From NCBI RefSeq assembly GCF_029278605.1, contig NZ_CP119573.1, forward strand, positions 62,001 through 126,000: 64,000 nucleotides of DNA. Reading direction: 5' to 3'. The position numbers and the translations under genes are program-made. Below are positions 9,360 through 17,657 of this stretch, one piece after another (position 1 is the first letter of the stretch; every line of letters begins with the position of its first letter). The DNA comes from Cupriavidus sp. WKF15 (GTDB lineage Bacteria; Pseudomonadota; Gammaproteobacteria; Burkholderiales; Burkholderiaceae). Below the pieces are notes generated by a model. The model was given only the letters and a program-made list of their open reading frames with translations. It searched no databases and was not told the origin of the DNA.

Positions 9360-10496
9360 ATGGAGAAGACCCTGGACAACGCCGCTGTCAAGCTGCCCGC
9401 CAACTTCTGCGCCGACGACGAGAACGCCTGGACCCTGCCCGCCTCGTATTACACGAAGGAAGCCGTCTTCGAGTACGAGAAGGAAAAAATCTTCGCCAAT
9501 AGCTGGATCTGCGTGGCCCACCGCAGCGAACTGGCCGAGTCGAACGACTACGTGACCCGCGAGATCATCGGCGAAAGCATCGTCGTACTGCGCGACCGCG
9601 AAGGCGTGCTGCGCGCCTTCTACAACGTCTGCCCGCACCGCGGCCATCAACTGCTGCAAGGCAGCGGTCGCGCGAAGAACGTCATCACCTGCCCGTACCA
9701 CGCCTGGACCTTCAAGCTCGACGGCGAACTGGCGCTGGCCCGCAACTGCGACAACGTGCCGAACTTCGACAAGGACAAGTCCAGCCTCGTGCCGGTGAAG
9801 GTCGAGGAATACGCCGGCTTCGTCTTCGTCAACATGAACCCGGACGCCGGCACCGTCGAAGACCAACTCCCTGGCCTGGAAGCCCGCATGCGCGCAGCCT
9901 GCCCGGTGATCGACGAACTCCACCTCGGCGCCCGCTTCGTCACCGAGACGCCGGCCAACTGGAAGTCCATCGTCGACAACTACATGGAGTGCTACCACTG
10001 CGGCCCGGCGCACCCCGGCTTCTCGGACTCGGTGCAGGTCGACAAGTACACCCACACGCTGCATGGCAACTGGACGCTGCAGTTCGGCCATGCCAAGTCG
10101 TCGGAAAAGTCCTTCAAGCTGGACGAGTCGGTGAAGGACCCGAGCTTCAGCGGCTTCTGGGCCTGGCCTTGCACGATGTTCAACGTGCCGCCGGGCGCCA
10201 ACTTCATGACGGTGATCTACGAGTTCCCGGCCAGCGCCGAAGTCACGCTCCAGCACTACGAGATCTACTTCCTGAACAAGGAACTGACCGAGGACCAGAA
10301 GAAGCTGGTCGAGTGGTATCGCGACGTGTTCCGCCCGGAAGACCTGCGCCTCGTCGAAAGCGTGCAGAAGGGCCTGAAGTCGCGCGGCTACCGCGGCCAG
10401 GGCCGGATCATGGTCGACCGCCAGCGCAGCGGCATCAGCGAGCACGGCATCGTGCACTTCCACCGCAAGGTGGCGAAGGAATACGAGGGCGCCTGA
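9360..10496 (+). CDS. cntA: Carnitine monooxygenase, oxygenase subunit (Rieske)
   Basis: A 378-residue Rieske non-heme iron oxygenase, expected to split L-carnitine into trimethylamine and malic semialdehyde with O2 and electrons from CntB. The start is ATG 9360 after an AAAGGA site. The Rieske centre is C91-x-H93 and C111-x2-H114. The mononuclear iron site is in NYMECYHCGPAHP with H213 and H218. The residue bridging the two metal centres is Glu210 where most ring-hydroxylating oxygenases have Asp; this Glu is characteristic of quaternary-amine oxygenases such as CntA. It is followed by the aldehyde dehydrogenase and the cognate reductase. Glycine-betaine or stachydrine oxygenases are alternatives, but the dmlA/BCCT context favours carnitine. 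Confidence 0.88.
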   Translation: MEKTLDNAAVKLPANFCADDENAWTLPASYYTKEAVFEYEKEKIFANSWICVAHRSELAESNDYVTREIIGESIVVLRDREGVLRAFYNVCPHRGHQLLQGSGRAKNVITCPYHAWTFKLDGELALARNCDNVPNFDKDKSSLVPVKVEEYAGFVFVNMNPDAGTVEDQLPGLEARMRAACPVIDELHLGARFVTETPANWKSIVDNYMECYHCGPAHPGFSDSVQVDKYTHTLHGNWTLQFGHAKSSEKSFKLDESVKDPSFSGFWAWPCTMFNVPPGANFMTVIYEFPASAEVTLQHYEIYFLNKELTEDQKKLVEWYRDVFRPEDLRLVESVQKGLKSRGYRGQGRIMVDRQRSGISEHGIVHFHRKVAKEYEGA

Positions 10497-10526
10497 GCCC
10501 CGCCCAATGAAACGGAGACCAGACCC

Positions 10527-11975
10527 ATGCAACTGAAGGACAACACCCTCTTCCGCCAGCAGGCCCTGATCGGCGCCGAATGGACCAACGCCCCCGACGC
10601 CGCCACCGTCGCCGTGTCCGACCCCGCCACGGGCGAGCAGGTCGGCACGGTGCCGCTGATGCGCGAGGCCGGCGCCGTGGCCGCCATCGAGGCCGCCAAC
10701 GCCGCCCTGCCCGCCTGGAAAGCCCGCACCGCCAGGGAGCGCGCCGCGCTGCTGCGCAAGTGGTTCGACCTCATCATCGAGAACGAGGATGACCTCGCCG
10801 CCATCATGACCCGCGAGCAGGGCAAGCCCCTGGCCGAAGCGCGCGGCGAGGTGCGCTACGCCGCGTCGTTCATCGAGTGGTTCGGCGAGGAAGCCAAGCG
10901 CCTCTACGGCGACGTGATTCCCTCCCCGGCCGCCGACAAGCGGCTGGTGGTGGTGCGCGAGCCGATCGGCGTCTGCGCGGCCATCACGCCGTGGAATTTC
11001 CCGGCGGCGATGATCGCCCGCAAGGCCGCGCCCGCGCTGGCGGCAGGCTGCACGATGGTGGTCAAGCCCGCCAACGAGACGCCGTTCAGCGCGCTGGCGC
11101 TGGCCGAACTGGCGCTGCGCGCCGGCATCCCGGCGGGCGTGCTGAATATCGTCACCGGCGACGCGGCGGCCATCGGCGGCCAGTTCACCGGCCATCCGCT
11201 GGTGCGCAAGCTGTCGTTCACCGGCTCCACGCCGGTCGGGCGCCTGCTGATGCAGCAGTGCGCTGGCACGGTCAAGAAGGTATCGCTGGAACTGGGCGGC
11301 AACGCGCCGTTCATCGTGTTCGAGGATGCCGATATCGACGCGGCGGTCGAGGGCGCGATCCAGGCCAAGTACCGCAACGCCGGCCAGACCTGCGTCTGCG
11401 TCAACCGCCTCTATATCCACGACGCCGTGTACGACCAGTTCGTCGAGCGCTACGTGAAGAAGGTGGCCGCGCTGCGCGTGGGCAACGGCTTCACGGCCGG
11501 CAGCGAGATCGGCCCGCTGATCACGGAGAAGGCGGTCGCCAAGGTCGGTGAACTGGTGGCGGATGCCGTGAGCAAGGGCGCTCGCATCGCCATCGGCGGC
11601 GGCGTGCATGAGGCCGGTGCGCAGTTCTTTACGCCGACGGTGCTGGCGGATGTCACCCCGGGCATGCGCGTGCTGGACGAGGAAATCTTCGGGCCGGTTT
11701 CGCCGGTTGTCCGCTTCACGTCGGAAGCCGACGTCGTGCGCATGGCCAACGACACCATCTACGGCCTGGCCGCCTACTTCTTCAGCCGCGACATCGGCCG
11801 CGTCTGGCGCGTGGCGGAGCAGCTGGAGTATGGCATCGTCGGCATCAACACGGGCCTGTTCTCGAACGAGGTGGCGCCGTTCGGCGGCGTGAAGCAGTCG
11901 GGCCTGGGCCGCGAAGGCTCGAAGTATGGCATCGAGGACTACCTCGAAATGAAATACCTCTGCATGGCGCTGTAA
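10527..11975 (+). CDS. NAD(P)-dependent aldehyde dehydrogenase (probable malic semialdehyde DH)
   Basis: A 482-residue aldehyde dehydrogenase closest to succinate-semialdehyde dehydrogenases (GabD type). Visible features are the PWNFPAAM nucleotide-fold segment, the ELGG motif with general base Glu255, and the catalytic Cys289 in NAGQTCVC. It lies 30 bp after cntA with its own GGAG ribosome site, between the oxygenase and reductase genes. From this position I infer that it oxidises malic semialdehyde released by CntA to malate, which DmlA then decarboxylates. Sequence alone supports a short-chain hydroxy- or dicarboxylic-semialdehyde substrate but not the exact one. Confidence 0.9.
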   Translation: MQLKDNTLFRQQALIGAEWTNAPDAATVAVSDPATGEQVGTVPLMREAGAVAAIEAANAALPAWKARTARERAALLRKWFDLIIENEDDLAAIMTREQGKPLAEARGEVRYAASFIEWFGEEAKRLYGDVIPSPAADKRLVVVREPIGVCAAITPWNFPAAMIARKAAPALAAGCTMVVKPANETPFSALALAELALRAGIPAGVLNIVTGDAAAIGGQFTGHPLVRKLSFTGSTPVGRLLMQQCAGTVKKVSLELGGNAPFIVFEDADIDAAVEGAIQAKYRNAGQTCVCVNRLYIHDAVYDQFVERYVKKVAALRVGNGFTAGSEIGPLITEKAVAKVGELVADAVSKGARIAIGGGVHEAGAQFFTPTVLADVTPGMRVLDEEIFGPVSPVVRFTSEADVVRMANDTIYGLAAYFFSRDIGRVWRVAEQLEYGIVGINTGLFSNEVAPFGGVKQSGLGREGSKYGIEDYLEMKYLCMAL

Positions 11976-12005
11976 CGCGCGGCAGCACACCCGGAAGACA
12001 GCAGC

Positions 12006-12983
12006 ATGGGCAATACCTACCAAACCCTCCAGGTGCGGGTTTCGCGCATCGAGCACGTGACCCCGCTGATCAAGCGCTTCACCATGGAAGCGATGGACGG
12101 CCGTGATCTGCCGCCCTTCACCGGCGGCAGCCACGTCATCGTGCAGATGCGCGACGGCGAGCGCCAGTACAGCAATGCCTACTCGTTGATGAGTTCGCCT
12201 GACGCGCTCGGCAGCTACCAGATCGGCGTGCGGCGCGAGGAGAAGTCGAAAGGCGGCTCCGCGTTCCTGCACGACAGGGTGGCGGAGGGCGACGCGCTCA
12301 CCATCACCACGCCGAACAACCTGTTCGCGCTGGACGATGGTGCGCATCACCACGTGCTGATCGCGGGCGGCATCGGCATCACGCCGTTCATGTCGCAGAT
12401 GCACGAGCTGCGCAAGCGTGGGGCCTCGCACGAATTGCACTACGCCTTCCGCGCAGACGAGCACGGCGCGTTCCGCGACGAGCTGTCGGCGCTCACGCAG
12501 GCGTCTTCCGGGGGCCAGGTCAGCTTCTATGTCGACAGCAAGGGCCAGAAGCTCGACCTGGCCGGCCTGCTGGGCGATATGCAGCCCGGCGCGCATGTCT
12601 ATGTCTGCGGCCCGGCTCCGCTGATCGATGCCGTGCGCACGGCCGCTCAGGCCGTTGGCCTCGATCCCTCGCGCGTGCACTGGGAACAGTTCGCCGCGCC
12701 GGAGCAGGCGGGCGACGCCTTCACCGTGGTGCTGGCGAAATCCGGCAAGACGGTGGAAGTGGCTTCCGGCGAGTCGATCCTGAAGGCCATCGAGCGCGAC
12801 AGCACCGTCCCGGTCGAATGCCTGTGCCGCGAAGGCGTGTGCGGCACCTGCGAGACCCGCATCCTTGAAGGTGAAGCCGTTCACTTCGACCAGTACCTGA
12901 GCGACAAGGAGAAGGCATCGCAGAAGACGATGATGATCTGCGTGTCGCGGGCCAGGGGCGGCAAGCTCGTGCTCGATCTGTAA
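12006..12983 (+). CDS. cntB: Carnitine monooxygenase reductase subunit
   Basis: A 325-residue electron-transfer reductase of the phthalate-dioxygenase/vanillate-demethylase reductase family. An N-terminal flavin domain (RQYSNAYSLMSSP) is followed by an NAD-binding domain (GGIGITPFMSQM at about 121-132; VCGPAPLID) and a C-terminal plant-type 2Fe-2S domain with C274, C279, C282 and C312. It passes electrons from NAD(P)H to the Rieske oxygenase encoded two genes upstream. The spacing to the dehydrogenase gene is 30 bp, so all three are probably co-transcribed. Equivalent to E. coli YeaX. Confidence 0.9.
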   Translation: MGNTYQTLQVRVSRIEHVTPLIKRFTMEAMDGRDLPPFTGGSHVIVQMRDGERQYSNAYSLMSSPDALGSYQIGVRREEKSKGGSAFLHDRVAEGDALTITTPNNLFALDDGAHHHVLIAGGIGITPFMSQMHELRKRGASHELHYAFRADEHGAFRDELSALTQASSGGQVSFYVDSKGQKLDLAGLLGDMQPGAHVYVCGPAPLIDAVRTAAQAVGLDPSRVHWEQFAAPEQAGDAFTVVLAKSGKTVEVASGESILKAIERDSTVPVECLCREGVCGTCETRILEGEAVHFDQYLSDKEKASQKTMMICVSRARGGKLVLDL

Positions 12984-12994
12984 ATCACAAGAAA

Positions 12995-13017
12995 GGCCGG
13001 CGCACGAGACGCCGGCC
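12995..13017 (+). terminator. Intercistronic hairpin between cntB and porin gene
   Basis: GGCCGGCG and CGCCGGCC pair perfectly (8 bp) around a 7-nt loop just after the cntB stop. No T-run follows, so it may stabilise the upstream mRNA or attenuate porin expression instead of fully terminating transcription. Confidence 0.45.
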
Positions 13018-13040
13018 ACCATCCCTCCCGAGGAGACCCT

Positions 13041-14129
13041 ATGAGGAAACCAGCCAGCCTCTGGCTGCTGGCGGGCACGCTGCTGCCTGCCGCATTGCCT
13101 TCCACATCGCATGCCCAGTCGAACGTGATGCTCTACGGCGTCGTCAGCACCGCCGTGCGCTACACGTCCAACATCGACGGCCGCCATAACGACCAGACCG
13201 AACTCGTCTCCAGCGGCATCGGCGGCAGCCGCTGGGGCCTGAAAGGCAACGAAGACCTCGGCGGCGGCAACAAGGCCGTTTTCCTGCTGGAGAACGGCTT
13301 CGGCACCGACGACGGCAAGACCGCCTACAACGCCCTGTTCGGCCGCCAGGCCTACGTCGGCCTCTCCGGCGACTGGGGCGCCCTGACCTTCGGCCGCCAG
13401 TACAACGCCCTGAACAACATCGGGTGGGCCTTCGACCCGCTCGACCAGAGCTGGGGCAACTTCTGGTCGGACCCGCTCTACACCGGCGGCGACATCTTCT
13501 TCCAGGGCTACCGCGTCAACAACAGCATGGTCTACAAGAAGACGATCGGCCCGGTGAGCATCCAGCTCGACTACGGCTTCGGCGAACGGCCGGGCAGCAC
13601 GGCGCGCGGGGCAACCTTCGGCGGCGGCGTGATGGTCCAGCAGGGGCCGCTGTCCGTCGGCGTGGCCTACGAACGGCAACGCCCGGGCACCGGCGACAAC
13701 ACGCTGCACAATTACTCGGTCGGCGCGTCCTATGTCATCGGCAACGCCACGGGCTACATCGGCTACATGGGCCGCCGCGAGACCAGCCCGGACGCGCGCT
13801 TCGGCATCGCATTCGTCGGCCTCGGCTACCAGGTCACGCCGGCCCTGCACCTGTCGGGCGCGTACTACCGCTACAACCAGAGCGGCAACGTAACCACGCA
13901 GTTCCAGCCCACGCCCATCCCGCTCGGCAGCGGCAACGCCGACGCGGTATCGGCCGTGGCGGACTATGCTCTGTCGAAGCGCACCAGCCTGTTCCTGGAG
14001 GCCGACGCCACCTTCGCGCGCGGCGGCACGGTCGGGCGGGAGACGGAGTACTGGGGCGGGACGCCGGTGACAGATGTCCACAGCACGACGCGCGTGGGCG
14101 TAATGGCCGGAATTCGCCACCTGTTCTGA
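13041..14129 (+). CDS. Outer-membrane porin (Gram-negative, beta-proteobacterial type)
   Basis: A 362-residue general-diffusion porin. An N-terminal signal peptide (hydrophobic LWLLAGTLLPAALP, cleavage after SHA) leads into the typical mature start QSNVMLYGVVST. The body has alternating beta-strands with family segments such as SRWGLKGNEDLGGGNKAVFLLENGF and FGRQAYVGLSG, and the chain ends in the C-terminal Phe (RHLF) needed for outer-membrane assembly. A GAGGAGA ribosome site precedes the ATG. As last gene of the carnitine set it likely provides outer-membrane passage for the substrate. Confidence 0.92.
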   Translation: MRKPASLWLLAGTLLPAALPSTSHAQSNVMLYGVVSTAVRYTSNIDGRHNDQTELVSSGIGGSRWGLKGNEDLGGGNKAVFLLENGFGTDDGKTAYNALFGRQAYVGLSGDWGALTFGRQYNALNNIGWAFDPLDQSWGNFWSDPLYTGGDIFFQGYRVNNSMVYKKTIGPVSIQLDYGFGERPGSTARGATFGGGVMVQQGPLSVGVAYERQRPGTGDNTLHNYSVGASYVIGNATGYIGYMGRRETSPDARFGIAFVGLGYQVTPALHLSGAYYRYNQSGNVTTQFQPTPIPLGSGNADAVSAVADYALSKRTSLFLEADATFARGGTVGRETEYWGGTPVTDVHSTTRVGVMAGIRHLF

Positions 14130-14132
14130 GCT

Positions 14133-14148
14133 CCCCGCGAAAGCGGGG
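14133..14148 (+). terminator. Hairpin with GAAA tetraloop after porin gene
   Basis: CCCCGC-GAAA-GCGGGG begins 4 bp after the porin stop codon. It is a very stable GNRA-loop hairpin without a T-tract. It probably marks the 3' end of the carnitine transcript by termination or by blocking 3' decay. Confidence 0.5.
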
Positions 14149-14264
14149 ACACGATAGTCAAAGGACAAGTACCCAAAACGAATCGGAACCCATCCCCTTG
14201 CACCATTGCGACAACCCCGGCTGCTGACGCGGCCGACTGACCGAGGGGTTGGGAAGAGGCAACC

Positions 14265-14440
14265 GGGGTGGTGGACCGCCGCCTTGCGTCCGTGGAGTTC
14301 GTTGCCGGCGATACGCTGTCAGTGGCCGATTTCGCTTTTCTTGGCTGGGCCTGGCGACGAACGCCATCAGGTCGCGCTCGGTCAGTATCCGAACGTGAAG
14401 CGCTGGTACGAGACCGGCAAGTTTCTCCCTGGGATGAGAA
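14265..14440 (+). pseudogene. Glutathione S-transferase C-terminal remnant, frameshifted
   Basis: One frame reads [20 protein letters not shown] then FAFLGWAW, the conserved helix of GST C-terminal domains. At about 14355 the similarity jumps to another frame, which continues with [20 protein letters not shown], also typical of the GST end. Both the N-terminal thioredoxin-like domain and the final residues are missing. It is a relic beside the decayed end of the meta-cleavage operon. Confidence 0.65.
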
Positions 14441-14549
14441 TTGCCGGAATTCTTGTTGTTCGAACTAATGCGCAGGAACTCCGGGACAAATTGCTCGTCG
14501 TTCGAGAACGCGTACTCGAGATGCTGGCGCGAGATGTCAGCCTCAGTGC

Positions 14550-14985
14550 AAGTCTTGAGCCCGCTCACGCGGCCCGCGCCCGGCACCAGCAGCGGCGCGG
14601 CGGCGGGGATGCGGTCGAACTGCACCTTCTGCTTGAGGCGGCGCGCGTCCCCGGCCCGGCGCTTTTGCCGGAAATGCGCGCCACGATTTCACCATACGGC
14701 TTGAGCCCGCGCAGGAAGGCGTCGTTCTTCACGTGCGCGCCGGCGCTGGTGGCGTCGAACACCACGTCAATGCCGGCGAACACGGGCAGGCGGGCGAGGC
14801 CCTCCACCCCTTCGTGGGTGGGTTGCCACGCCCAGCCGCCCGGCGCGCTCCAGGCCGTCAGAGGCCGGGTCGATGCCGACCATCGCACCGATCTCGATAT
14901 CCTTGCCGTGGCGCAGATTCTTGAGCATCAAGTCCGTGCCGATGTTGCCGCTGCCGACGATGGCGGCTTTCAATTTTCGGGGGCA
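14550..14985 (-). pseudogene. mhpF: Acetaldehyde dehydrogenase (acylating) remnant, MhpF-like
   Basis: On the minus strand, pieces of an acylating acetaldehyde dehydrogenase appear in the right order but in changing frames. They are [15 protein letters not shown] and [14 protein letters not shown] (NAD fold), then THEGVEGL and [15 protein letters not shown], then [18 protein letters not shown] (active-site region), then RLKQKVQF and SGLKT near the C-terminus. Frame changes near 14980 and 14840 each fit one extra C in a C-run. Two internal stretches of roughly 50-65 residues each are missing, as is the true C-terminus. In an intact pathway the gene would convert acetaldehyde to acetyl-CoA. It follows the hydratase gene and ends the operon. 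Confidence 0.75.
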
Positions 14986-14997
14986 TTCCCTTATCTC

Positions 14998-15777
14998 CTA
15001 AACTATGCGGCAGGCGACGCTGCCCAGTGCACCGATCTGTGCGTGGATATGGTCGCCGGCGACGACCCGCACCATCGGGCCGAGAGCGCCCGAGAGAATC
15101 ACCTCGCCTGCCTGGAGGCCCGCGCCGCGCGCAGCCATCGTGCGCGCCAGCCAGAACGCGGCGCGCAGTGGGTGCCCCAGACAGGCGGCGCCGCCGCCCA
15201 CCGAGGCCAGTTCGCCGTTGCACGTCATCTGCATGCCCAACTCGCCCAGGTTGAGCGCTCCTAGCGCCACGGGCTGGTCACCGAGTACGTAGAGGCCGCA
15301 GGACGCGTTGTCGGCCACGGTATCGGCGAGCGTGATCTTCCAGTCGGCGATTGCGCTGTCGACGATCTCGATGGCGGGCAGCGCAAAGGCGATGCAGCGC
15401 AGGAACTCCGCCCAACTCGGCACACCGGCGTCGAGCTCGCGGCCGACGACGAAGGCGATCTCCGCTTCGGCCTTGGGCTGCATCAACCGACGCATCGGCA
15501 CTTCCTGGGCATGCTGGAATTCCATGTCTTGGAACAGCATGCCGAAGTCGGGTTGGTCAACGCCCAGTTGCAGTTGCACGGCACGCGAGGTGAGGCCGAT
15601 CTTCCTGCCGACGATGCGCCCCCCTTCGGCCACGCGAATCCGCGTGTTGATTTCGGCCACCTCATAGGCGGCCTCCAGACTGGCGATGGCGAAGCCCGCT
15701 GAAATCGGTGGGATCGGCGTACCGCTTTGGCGCGCTTCACGCAGCGCGGCCGCTGCGCGGTTGGCGGCGTTATCCAT
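14998..15777 (-). CDS. mhpD: 2-keto-4-pentenoate hydratase / oxalocrotonate decarboxylase family
   Basis: A 259-residue member of the MhpD/DmpE/DmpH fold family, expected to hydrate 2-hydroxypenta-2,4-dienoate to 4-hydroxy-2-oxovalerate in meta-cleavage pathways. Typical stretches are GRKIGLTSRAVQLQLGVDQP, FGMLFQDM and the metal-binding PKAEAEIAFV. The ATG at 15777 overlaps the stop of the monooxygenase gene (TGATG), so translation is coupled; a GTG one codon earlier is possible. Hydratase and decarboxylase are hard to separate by eye; hydratase is preferred because the ring-cleavage product is handled by a hydrolase here. Confidence 0.85.
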   Translation of the reverse strand: MDNAANRAAAALREARQSGTPIPPISAGFAIASLEAAYEVAEINTRIRVAEGGRIVGRKIGLTSRAVQLQLGVDQPDFGMLFQDMEFQHAQEVPMRRLMQPKAEAEIAFVVGRELDAGVPSWAEFLRCIAFALPAIEIVDSAIADWKITLADTVADNASCGLYVLGDQPVALGALNLGELGMQMTCNGELASVGGGAACLGHPLRAAFWLARTMAARGAGLQAGEVILSGALGPMVRVVAGDHIHAQIGALGSVACRIV

Positions 15778-17657
15778 CACGCAGCCTCCCGGGTGACGAC
15801 GCCCACGGGACGACGCGACGCGCCGGCGACCATTCGGTCCCGCTGCAGTTGTTCGCTCGCGACCCGCGTGGCGCGGGCCAGCCCATCGCCGCGTTCTAGC
15901 GCAAACACGAATTTGTCCGGCCGGAGGATCGCGACGCTGCCGCGCTTGTGGCCCTGGGCCTTCAGCCAGGCGAACCAGGTGGATTCGAAGTCTTCAACCT
16001 CGATGAGTCCCTCGGTTCGCGTACGCTGACGCGGATCCTGCGGCCGCAGGCCCCACGGGTAGACCACGACGAAGCGGGCGCCAAGCGTCTGCCAGGCCGC
16101 GAGTGCCTCCGCGCTAAGTTGAGCGCGGGGATCCACGCCGGCGCCGATCAGCGCATACTCGGCGCCGATCAAGTCGTCGAGGCGGTGCGCCCTGCCGTCG
16201 GGACCGATTACCTTCGGCTGCGGCATCAGCCGTCCTTCCGGCCCGCCCAGCCGGCGCCGTGCGAGGCCGTGGTAAGTCCCTCGACGGTAGGTGGCCGAGG
16301 GAATGAAGTTCCCCTCGCGCATGAACTTGCCCACCACGGGCAGCCTCAATGCGAGCCTGAACGCGATGTTGCGCAGCCGCGCACCAAGGGGGCTGGTCAT
16401 CGACACGATGCTCTTCACGCGCACCGCCTCGCGCGTCATTGCCGCGGCATGCGGGCGGCGTTCGGTCTCGTAGCTGTCGAGCAGGCGATCGCCAGCGCGG
16501 CCACGCAGCACGGCATCGAGCTTCCAACCCAGGTTGTAGGCGTCGCGTACACCGGCGTTCATGCCCTGGCCGACGAACTGAGGCGTCATGTGCGCCGCAT
16601 CGCCCGCCAGAAAGACGCGGCGCTCGCGCCAGCGCTCTGCCATCAGGGCGTTGAAGGTGTAGACGAGGTGGCGCAGGATCTCGAACTTATCGACCTCGAT
16701 ATGGCGCGCCAGCAGTTTGCGCACGGTATGGATGTCTTCGAGGTATTCGCGCTTCTGGCCCGGCATCAGCATGAACTCGAAGCGGTGGTGCCCATCGGGT
16801 TGCACGCAGTTCACTGTCGGGCAGGCGGGGTCGCAGATGAAGCTGAAATAAGGCAGATGGTGCAGGCCGTCGCCGCGTACTTTCTCCTTGATGTCGACCA
16901 CTACCCATGGGTCGGGAAAGCTCTTGCCCTGCATGGGGATGCCCAACTGCGTGCGCACGAGGCTGCGGCCGCCGTCGCAGCCGATCAGATAGCGCGCGCG
17001 GACTGCAGATTCCTGCGCCGAGGGTTTCAGCTTGGCTTCCGCCGCCGGCTTGCCGTAGTTGCCGCCCTCCGTGGTGGTGTAAAAGACGGTGACGCCCTCA
17101 TCGTCCTGCTCGAAGCGGGTCAGCTCCCGGCTTCGCTGCACCGTGACGTTGGGATACCGCGCCAACGCGTCGCCAAGCGCGGTTTCGAGCCGCGGCTGAT
17201 ATAGGAAGTAGGAGGCGTCCCAGGCGTAAGGTCGGTTCGGGTTACTCAACTGCAGGAATACATCGCCGTCTGGCATCGCGAACTGCACGATTGGGGACTG
17301 CAGCATGTCTGCCGTGAGCGCCTCCGCCAGACCGAAGGACTGAAAAATGCGCATGCATTCGCCATCGGTGTAGACCGCGCGCGCATTACCGTAGAACTGC
17401 GGCTCGCGCTCCAGCACCAGCACTCTGTGGCCGCGGTGGCCGAGCACGTGTGCGAGCGTGAGCCCGGTCGGCCCAAGGCCGACGATAACGACGTCGTAGT
17501 GATATTCCCAGGCGCGACGGCCGTGGGGCTCGCACGATTCGGCGCGAAGCCTGTCGGCTCCTGAGTCGGAGCGACTGCCCTGCCGATCGCCGGCCGGCGT
17601 GCCCAGGCGCGCGCTCGGCGCGTCGTCGAACGAACGGTTTGCGGTATCCATCTTCAT
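15777..17657 (-). CDS. mhpA: FAD-dependent aromatic hydroxylase (MhpA-like)
   Basis: A 626-residue flavoprotein monooxygenase of the 3-(3-hydroxyphenyl)propionate hydroxylase type, which adds an ortho hydroxyl to a phenolic substrate to make a catechol. It shows the FAD fold VVIVGLGPTGLTLAHVLG (after an unusual N-terminal extension of about 45 residues), the DG motif in GCDGGRSLVRTQLG, and the GD motif RVFLAGDAAHMTPQFVGQGM. The chosen ATG overlaps the dioxygenase stop (ATGA). An open frame continues upstream but has no better start. It is somewhat longer than E. coli MhpA (about 550 residues), and the C-terminal thioredoxin-like region is intact. The exact phenolic substrate is unknown. Confidence 0.88.
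   Translation of the reverse strand: MKMDTANRSFDDAPSARLGTPAGDRQGSRSDSGADRLRAESCEPHGRRAWEYHYDVVIVGLGPTGLTLAHVLGHRGHRVLVLEREPQFYGNARAVYTDGECMRIFQSFGLAEALTADMLQSPIVQFAMPDGDVFLQLSNPNRPYAWDASYFLYQPRLETALGDALARYPNVTVQRSRELTRFEQDDEGVTVFYTTTEGGNYGKPAAEAKLKPSAQESAVRARYLIGCDGGRSLVRTQLGIPMQGKSFPDPWVVVDIKEKVRGDGLHHLPYFSFICDPACPTVNCVQPDGHHRFEFMLMPGQKREYLEDIHTVRKLLARHIEVDKFEILRHLVYTFNALMAERWRERRVFLAGDAAHMTPQFVGQGMNAGVRDAYNLGWKLDAVLRGRAGDRLLDSYETERRPHAAAMTREAVRVKSIVSMTSPLGARLRNIAFRLALRLPVVGKFMREGNFIPSATYRRGTYHGLARRRLGGPEGRLMPQPKVIGPDGRAHRLDDLIGAEYALIGAGVDPRAQLSAEALAAWQTLGARFVVVYPWGLRPQDPRQRTRTEGLIEVEDFESTWFAWLKAQGHKRGSVAILRPDKFVFALERGDGLARATRVASEQLQRDRMVAGASRRPVGVVTREAA

Noticed and set aside
9339..14168. 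A 1609-codon open frame on the minus strand across the carnitine genes
   Set aside because: It is antisense to six well-supported genes and arises from high GC at third positions; its translation is low-complexity (Ala/Arg/Val/His rich) with no domain.
14206..15264. A 352-codon plus-strand frame near the mhp operon end
   Set aside because: Only a short internal piece matches GST; the rest is antisense to the mhpF remnant and the hydratase.
15948..17204. A 418-codon plus-strand frame over the FAD hydroxylase
   Set aside because: Antisense shadow of an unmistakable flavoprotein gene.
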